Part shown: piece by piece, positions 44,946-49,542 of the stretch
Numbering within the stretch: position 1 is the stretch's first letter
Layout of the letters: each line of letters opens with the position of its first letter
From: Methanobacteriaceae archaeon
GTDB taxonomy: Archaea > Methanobacteriota > Methanobacteria > Methanobacteriales > Methanobacteriaceae
NCBI GenBank assembly: GCA_029219465.1
Contig: JAQXTL010000017.1
Span: 1-49,542, forward strand
Reading direction: 5' to 3'
Length of the DNA stretch: 49,542 nt
Notes under the pieces: model-generated
What the model saw: only the letters and a program-made list of their open reading frames with translations
The model's database searches: none
What the model was told of the DNA's origin: nothing
Position numbers and translations under genes: made by a program

Positions 44946-45386
44946 CTATAAATCCAAAGCCCTTTTAAATTCAGGCAAATATTTTCTTGAGATATTATCC
45001 TTCAAGCCGTTTTTAAGTTCTATAAACATCATTCCCTTAAGTGAAGGAGCCACTCTTTTTATCTTTTTTAGATTAACGATAGTGGTTTTTGAAATACGGA
45101 CAAAATCACTTGTTAAAGTTTCTTCAACTTGATACAATGGCTTTTTAATGATATACTCCTGATTTTCTGTATATACATTGACCTGTTTATCCTCAACTCT
45201 AAACATGAAAATCTCACTAAATTCCAATAATGCTATGTCAGATCCCCTTTTAACTGCCAGCATTTCATTTGAATCATCACTTTCAAGAATTAACATTGCT
45301 TTTGTGATATTATCTGTCAATTCATTGGTGTGAATGTCAGCATACGGCTCTTCAATATCTCGTGAAACAAATAAATTTACCTTCAT
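44946..45386 (-). CDS. LytTR-type DNA-binding regulator
   Basis: A 146-residue protein whose C-terminal half is a LytTR domain: EIFMFRVEDKQVNVYTENQ, PLYQVEETLTSDFVRISKTT, IVNLKKIKRV and GLKDNISRKYLPEFKRAL. The N-terminus is a short beta-rich unit without receiver Asp, so it is not phosphorylated by a kinase. LytTR is mainly bacterial and rare in archaea. It lies between two 2TM genes and DUF3021 in one tight operon. Confidence 0.9.
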   Translation of the reverse strand: MKVNLFVSRDIEEPYADIHTNELTDNITKAMLILESDDSNEMLAVKRGSDIALLEFSEIFMFRVEDKQVNVYTENQEYIIKKPLYQVEETLTSDFVRISKTTIVNLKKIKRVAPSLKGMMFIELKNGLKDNISRKYLPEFKRALDL

Positions 45387-45389
45387 ATT

Positions 45390-45665
45390 TTATTTCCTTA
45401 GTTTTTCCATCTCTTCTTGAATTTTTCGTTCCCTGTATTCTTTACTGTCAAATCTGCTGCTGAACACAAATGCCTTTAAGAATTCGACTGCAATTCCAAT
45501 TCCCCAAAAGAATACTGGAAATACAACCCACCAGAATTCCAGAGTGAAAATATAGTTAACAACAGCCAGTGCAGCATTTACAATCAGATATATTGTAAAG
45601 CTTTTATAAAATTCTATTTTTGCATCTGCTCTTCTCTCAGCAATTACCCTTAAACTGTCACTCAT
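45390..45665 (-). CDS. 2TM-domain membrane protein (second copy)
   Basis: A 91-residue protein with the 2TM layout: RRADAKIEFYKSFTIYLIVN, a helix AALAVVNYIF, then FWWVVFPVFFWGIGIAVEFL and a charged tail with RERKIQEEMEKLRK. It resembles the preceding gene (A/VDAKI-x-F). It abuts that gene and the LytTR gene, so it belongs to one operon. 2TM domains often accompany LytTR or kinases in bacteria. Confidence 0.82.
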   Translation of the reverse strand: MSDSLRVIAERRADAKIEFYKSFTIYLIVNAALAVVNYIFTLEFWWVVFPVFFWGIGIAVEFLKAFVFSSRFDSKEYRERKIQEEMEKLRK

Positions 45666-45917
45666 CTAATCACCTCTTTTTGAAAGTTCATTTTCAACAA
45701 TTCTTTCACGATTGTAACTAATTGGATATGCATCAAAAAGATCTTTTAAAAGAGCAATTCCACCAAATAACATTGCAAATTTGAGTAACCAGAAATCTCC
45801 CAAGAATACGAAACAAACAATTGCCAATATAGTATTTGAAACTATAAACTTAAATAAATTTTCTTGAAACCTGATTTTTGCATCCACTCTTTTTTCTGCC
45901 TTTTCTCTTACATGCAT
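45666..45917 (-). CDS. 2TM-domain membrane protein (first copy)
   Basis: An 83-residue protein: charged start REKAEKRVDAKIRFQENLFK, two membrane helices (FIVSNTILAIVCFVF and LLKFAMLFGGIALLKDLF) and a charged end. GGTGAT precedes the ATG, and a TATA-like CATTTATATATTAC lies about 40 bases upstream, so this is the first gene of the four-gene operon. Paralogue of the next gene. Confidence 0.82.
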   Translation of the reverse strand: MHVREKAEKRVDAKIRFQENLFKFIVSNTILAIVCFVFLGDFWLLKFAMLFGGIALLKDLFDAYPISYNRERIVENELSKRGD

Positions 45918-46044
45918 ATTATCACCATTCGATAATAAAAGTTAGTAAAGTAATATATAAATGACTAATTGGCAATATGTCCAAGATGCATAATATTGGA
46001 ACTGAAATGCAAAAAATAGTAATTAAAAATAAGAAATTAAGTAG

Positions 46045-46743
46045 CTATAGAAGAGCTACTAATAAATATAAAATAGAAGTCATTGCAGGAACAGTTAAGT
46101 TATCAATTCCACCATAACTGAATGCTTCACATGCAGTTGTAACTGCTGAAATTGCCAATATATAAACTATATTGAATTCAGGCATTGTACATCCAATTGA
46201 AGCAAAAACCATCCATACAAATACACTCATAACAGATGTGACCACAAACATGGTAAGTGATCCTTCAAGAGATTTGGTTCCACCAAATATTGAGTATTTG
46301 ACTTTACCAAATTTCTGACCAATTAATGCTGCAAATCCATCACCATATACCATAGGCACAATAGCTAATGCTACAATCCAAATGAAGAATTTAGGATTTC
46401 CTGCAGGAGCAATAGATGCAAATATTGCAATTAAAATTGTCCAAATCCCCGCATAGAAGAATAATCCTAATGCATGACCGGATTCAGTAACACTATTTTT
46501 AATTTTAATTGGAGAATATTCAGTTAAGAAGAATAGTGCAATTGTAATTGGCAATGTTAAAAACCAAACCATATTCCACGGATCTGCAAAAAATGGCATT
46601 GCAAATATCATATTACCTACCATAATATGCAAAAATTTACGTGAAACTTCAGGTCTTGTTTTTAAAACCATTTCAGCTACAACAAAAATGACTGCAACAT
46701 AAATATATACTACAATTAATGCAAGAATATCTGTGAATATCAT
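46045..46743 (-). CDS. polyprenol/phytol kinase-like membrane protein (dolichol kinase/VTE5 family)
   Basis: A 232-residue protein with about seven membrane helices and the CTP-dependent lipid kinase motifs RKFLHIMVGN (35-44), VYGDGFAALIGQKFGK (132-147), GGTKSLEGSLTMF (154-166) and EAFSYGGIDNLTVPA (206-220). The family phosphorylates phytol, dolichol or related isoprenoid alcohols, or transfers CMP to phosphatidate. Its ATG overlaps the stop of the tocopherol-cyclase-like gene, so they are coupled. In plants phytol kinase and tocopherol cyclase act in one pathway. Here an isoprenoid alcohol from archaeal lipids is the likely substrate, by inference. Confidence 0.86.
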   Translation of the reverse strand: MIFTDILALIVVYIYVAVIFVVAEMVLKTRPEVSRKFLHIMVGNMIFAMPFFADPWNMVWFLTLPITIALFFLTEYSPIKIKNSVTESGHALGLFFYAGIWTILIAIFASIAPAGNPKFFIWIVALAIVPMVYGDGFAALIGQKFGKVKYSIFGGTKSLEGSLTMFVVTSVMSVFVWMVFASIGCTMPEFNIVYILAISAVTTACEAFSYGGIDNLTVPAMTSILYLLVALL

Positions 46744-47858
46744 TTATCATACTCTCCGTATTCACAGCCAGCATTTTCCATTTTAACATGATCAATGAGA
46801 GTTCCATCTTTTTTATATAATTTGATTTCACCCCAACCGTTTCCACCATTCCATAAACGGTTGTGTAATTTTTTACCATTAGGAGCCTCATAATTGAATA
46901 ACATCATTTCATCACGTTTACAGTAAAGTACGAGTTCCATTTTGGAGTTTTTATTACTTGCATTGATTCTCCATGTATGTACTTCATCACCTTCTTCAAA
47001 ATCAAAATCGATTTTTACAAGGTTCCAGAATCTTGCAAAGTTGTATTCATACATTTTACCTTCATAGTAAAATCCAATTAACAATTTACGAGGAATAGAT
47101 ATTCCAAATGCTTTTGGTTTTCCTCCACCTGCTTCAAATGCGGAATTGTTAAGTTTTTTACCAGTAATAAGACTTGTTAAGTTACATGATGAAATCCAAA
47201 GCCATGGTGAAGTAAAGTCTCCACCCCAGTTTTTATCTGCATAACCATAGGATTTTTCAGGAATTACTTCATATTCTCTGCCGTCAAGCCAGATAGTTCC
47301 ACTATATTGTGTTTTAATTCCTTCAGCATGCCAGAACATTTCAAAAGAGTTTAATTTTCTAAATAGGCTATTTGCACCATAACCTACATTAAAAGTAATT
47401 TGTTTATCGATGTCTAAATCCCACATCATATCTCCAGCATCACTCATATATTCAGGGTGATTTTTAGCATCTTCTTCGCTAACTCTTGCAAACCCTTTCA
47501 TATGAGTTTCTGTAAGACTACAATCCCCAACTTGAACATTTAATTCATCATCAGGGCAGTTGAAATATTTCATTGAATAAAAATTATGAATCTGTTTAGG
47601 ATTTTTACCCCATGTACCTGCTTTAATCATACAGTAAGATGGTTTTTTACCAGCTTTTTGGTTTTCAGGCAATTGGCCAAGAGTAGGTTCTTCTTCAGCC
47701 AATGCAGGGTTACATACAAAGTATTCAATAAAAAATGGTCTTTCTTCACCTGTTTCTTTATCATATGCAGTTAAAGAATGCCACCACCAGTCATAACCTT
47801 TTTTGGCAAGTGGTCCCTTGAGCATATAATAATTTCTTTTCAAATCACTTTTATTCAT
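46740..47858 (-). CDS. tocopherol-cyclase-like protein (VTE1 family)
   Basis: A 372-residue soluble protein resembling plant tocopherol cyclase. The best match is SYGYADKNWGGDFTSPWLWI (203-222), then CNL, similar to the plant YSEKNWGGGFP..W.W..CN. FEAGGGKPKAFG (241-252) and the GFYYEGKMYEY pattern (262-272) parallel the AGGG and HYDGVFYEF stretches. The N-terminus has YDWWWHSLTAYDKETGEERP and FIEYFVCNP. Methanogens make no tocopherol, so the substrate must be another prenylated or long-chain compound. GGAGG precedes the ATG. It is the first gene of the pair with the kinase-like gene. Confidence 0.84.
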   Translation of the reverse strand: MNKSDLKRNYYMLKGPLAKKGYDWWWHSLTAYDKETGEERPFFIEYFVCNPALAEEEPTLGQLPENQKAGKKPSYCMIKAGTWGKNPKQIHNFYSMKYFNCPDDELNVQVGDCSLTETHMKGFARVSEEDAKNHPEYMSDAGDMMWDLDIDKQITFNVGYGANSLFRKLNSFEMFWHAEGIKTQYSGTIWLDGREYEVIPEKSYGYADKNWGGDFTSPWLWISSCNLTSLITGKKLNNSAFEAGGGKPKAFGISIPRKLLIGFYYEGKMYEYNFARFWNLVKIDFDFEEGDEVHTWRINASNKNSKMELVLYCKRDEMMLFNYEAPNGKKLHNRLWNGGNGWGEIKLYKKDGTLIDHVKMENAGCEYGEYDK

Positions 47859-48032
47859 TATTTATCCTCCAATAATACATTATTAGATTTGTTCAATGTC
47901 TTTTAAATAAATTGGCTTTATTAAAACAAGAATAATACAATTATGAACAAACATTGCATTTATTTTGAAATACCAAAATAAATATTAATGAAGCATAATA
48001 AAAATTTAATAAGAATAAATAGGGGTGAAAAA

Positions 48033-48503
48033 ATGAGGCTTAAAAATACATTAATTCTTATAACAGCCCTACTCATTGCAATATCAATGATAAGTGCTGT
48101 TTCAGCAGCTAACGAAAAAGTACATGTTGGCCCAGGAGATAAATTTAATCATTATCCTCATGATAGCATACAGCACAAAACAGGATATACTTTCAATATA
48201 GAATTAAAAAACGGATCAGTTTACTATGTAACAACCAGTAGTGAAAATAACATAGGAAAATTAAATCCACTATTCCATCTAGCAGTAAATCATAAAGTTT
48301 CAAAATACTTTAGTGACAATGTTGCTACCAAATCCAATATTTTAGGACAGAAAATAAGTTCTGAATATGGTGCTGACGACTTTTTCTCCGTGCCTGTTGA
48401 AAACGAGTTTTACATAACTTACATTCAAGGAGAACCAATTGGAGAAAACAGTGACATTAAAAAAGTAGACAAAGTCTTTGATAAAGATGGAAACGAACTA
48501 TAA
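48033..48503 (+). CDS. secreted protein of unknown function
   Basis: About 156 residues from the ATG at 48033 (GGGGTGA ahead; an in-frame ATG 15 codons earlier has no such site). A signal peptide ends in ISAVSA-A near residue 26. The mature part is soluble, with HVGPGDKFNHYPHD, NGSVYYVTTSSEN and no sequence motif I recognise; it is His-rich near its start. A strong terminator follows, so it is transcribed alone. Confidence 0.72.
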   Translation: MRLKNTLILITALLIAISMISAVSAANEKVHVGPGDKFNHYPHDSIQHKTGYTFNIELKNGSVYYVTTSSENNIGKLNPLFHLAVNHKVSKYFSDNVATKSNILGQKISSEYGADDFFSVPVENEFYITYIQGEPIGENSDIKKVDKVFDKDGNEL

Positions 48504-48507
48504 AAAT

Positions 48508-48538
48508 GGATGCATCAGCATCCAAAAACTCTTTTTTT
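48508..48538 (+). terminator. intrinsic terminator of the secreted-protein gene
   Basis: GGATGC-ATCA-GCATCC (6-bp GC-containing stem, tetraloop) four bases after the stop, followed by a T7 run at 48532-48538. It is the clearest bacterial-style hairpin in the window. Confidence 0.75.
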
Positions 48539-48638
48539 ATATATTATTCAAATAAAACCATTATAAAATCACCATCAAATATTCTAAATTTAAATATTTA
48601 GATAAAAATATTATTAAGTGAACAAATTAGTGATTTAT

Positions 48639-49346
48639 ATGGTTTCATTAAAGGAAAAATTTGAATTTATGGATGATGGAATTGACATTCCATTTTATAA
48701 CGGCACACCAAAGCTGTCGACAGTTGAATGGGGACTTGTACTTTCATCTATTCTATTAACAATAGGATATCTAACTGTAATACGCATACCTGGTGAATAT
48801 CTCCCAGTAGCTATTTTTTTAACATCAGTTATACCTGCATTATACATCTGCAAAGGTAATTATAACATATTCTTTAAAAAACCAAAGCTTAGAGATATAA
48901 AAATAATAATTTTATGTTTAATTGGGATTTATATCTACACAATAGCTATAGGATTTATTTTGCAAAATCTTGTTGGAAATATGGCTGCTCATGCAAGTAC
49001 TAATGATCCAGCATCCCTAATGACATTAATAATAATGTGTATTCAATTAATGGGTGAAGAATTCTTTAAAATACTTCTTTTATTGCTCATTATGTTTGTA
49101 TTGTACAAATATACCAATAACCGTAGCATTTCATTATTTGTAGGCCTTATATTATCTATGGCAATATTCGGTTTAGTCCATTATAATGCTTACAGCGGTA
49201 GAATAATACAAATATTATTTATACAGGGTTTTGGTGCGATATTTGAATATTATGCATTTTTAAAAACAAAAAACGTATGGATTTCTTATATAATTCATGT
49301 ATTACGTGATTCCATACTTGAACTCGTAAAAATGATTGGTTATTAA
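48639..49346 (+). CDS. CPBP-like intramembrane protease (second in window)
   Basis: About 235 residues from the ATG at 48639, with seven or so membrane helices. The CPBP motifs are weaker than in the other copy: CIQLMGEEFFKILLLLL has EE but Lys in place of Arg, MAIFGLVHYNAY has the FxxxH, and IIHVLRDSILE has H with Asp where Asn is usual. A variant or degenerate metalloprotease is likely. The start choice is weak: GTG 48618 is also in frame. Confidence 0.78.
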   Translation: MVSLKEKFEFMDDGIDIPFYNGTPKLSTVEWGLVLSSILLTIGYLTVIRIPGEYLPVAIFLTSVIPALYICKGNYNIFFKKPKLRDIKIIILCLIGIYIYTIAIGFILQNLVGNMAAHASTNDPASLMTLIIMCIQLMGEEFFKILLLLLIMFVLYKYTNNRSISLFVGLILSMAIFGLVHYNAYSGRIIQILFIQGFGAIFEYYAFLKTKNVWISYIIHVLRDSILELVKMIGY

Positions 49347-49390
49347 AATAGTAGCTAATGTTACTATTTTTATCTATTTTTATCTATTTT
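49347..49390 (+). terminator. terminator after the CPBP-like gene
   Basis: AATAGTA (49347-49353) and TACTATT (49362-49368) are perfect arms, followed by TTTTATCTATTTTTATCTATTT-type T-rich DNA. It ends the rightward gene and faces the leftward partial gene. Confidence 0.6.
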
Positions 49391-49423
49391 TTTAAAAAAA
49401 AGAGTCTGTAAAATTTTATAGGC

Positions 49424-49542
49424 TTATTTAATTTTTATGTGATTTTGAGTCCAATTTTGCATTTGGAAGTCTAAAAATGTCAGAATTCCTTCTTTAGTTT
49501 TGTATAATTTCTTTATTATTTCTGGATTGGTTTGTCTGTAGT
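49424..49542 (-). CDS. C-terminal end of an unidentified protein (cut by window end)
   Basis: The minus strand is open from the window end to a TAA at 49424-49426, giving a 39-residue tail that reads QTNPEIIKKLYKTKEGILTF then LDFQMQNWTQNHIKIK. It is lysine- and glutamine-rich without a decisive motif. A transposase or restriction-type tail is possible, but nothing here proves it. Confidence 0.5.
   Translation of the reverse strand, partial: YRQTNPEIIKKLYKTKEGILTFLDFQMQNWTQNHIKIK

Noticed and set aside
49424-49542. Transposase tail marking an insertion sequence
   Set aside because: Only 39 residues are visible, with no catalytic motif and no terminal repeat, so the mobile-element call cannot be supported.

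Overview
The window is AT-rich archaeal chromosome and looks like a Methanobacteriales methanogen, most probably a gut Methanobrevibacter of the M. smithii type. The evidence is a complete archaeal exosome/SBDS/proteasome/RNase P block, archaeal ProRS, ValRS and PheT, ribosomal protein L15e, a glycerol-1-phosphate dehydrogenase (archaeal lipids), CofC (coenzyme F420), CbiT, an exact NrpR operator, and TATA-type promoters with GGTGAT/GGAGG-like ribosome sites. The genus assignment is inference; no 16S or mcr gene is present. The window cuts an unidentified gene at each end.

Layout. 0.2-2 kb: amtB-glnK ammonium operon with an NrpR operator at the promoter. 2.1-6.2 kb: rightward run of a small secreted protein, HD phosphohydrolase, UbiX, CbiT, a membrane protein and MobA. 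6.2-11.5 kb: leftward information-processing superoperon (rnp3, rnp2, psmA, sdo1, rrp4, rrp41, rrp42). 11.5-14.5 kb: accessory zinc-ribbon cluster (membrane zinc-ribbon protein, winged-helix regulator, zinc-ribbon HExxH protein, seven-ribbon protein). 14.5-17.3 kb: DHH phosphoesterase and a small membrane protein. 17.3-23.2 kb: sulfur/cysteine block (superoxide reductase-like protein, nifU, nifS, cysS, tRNA-Cys, a cysteine-rich HTH regulator, cysE, cysK) with a repeated promoter motif, ATAAC-N4-GTTAT. 23.3-28.1 kb: endonuclease III, aroA and a soluble multi-PAS histidine kinase. 28.1-39.2 kb: valS, pheT, the egsA-UPF0179-rpiA operon, proS, cofC and thiD. 39.2-41.8 kb: an ABC importer lacking a binding protein, and a CPBP protease. 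41.8-42.9 kb: rpl15e and a COG1325 RNA-binding protein, relatives of the exosome operon but about 31 kb away from it. 42.9-49.5 kb: accessory region with frame-disrupted HIRAN and J-domain genes, DUF3795, a bacterial-looking 2TM-2TM-LytTR-DUF3021 operon, a tocopherol-cyclase-like gene paired with a polyprenol/phytol-kinase-like gene, a secreted protein, and another CPBP-like protease.

How the parts fit. Nitrogen supply is handled by AmtB/GlnK under NrpR. Serine-to-cysteine synthesis (CysE, CysK), sulfur mobilisation (NifS, NifU) and cysteine charging (CysS, tRNA-Cys) are clustered. Three of their promoters share one palindrome, and a candidate metal- or Fe-S-sensing regulator is encoded in the cysE operon. 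The strongest candidates for undescribed biology are the tocopherol-cyclase-like/kinase pair, the cysteine regulon with its regulator, and the zinc-ribbon array cluster. All functional calls come from reading the sequence; no database search was run.
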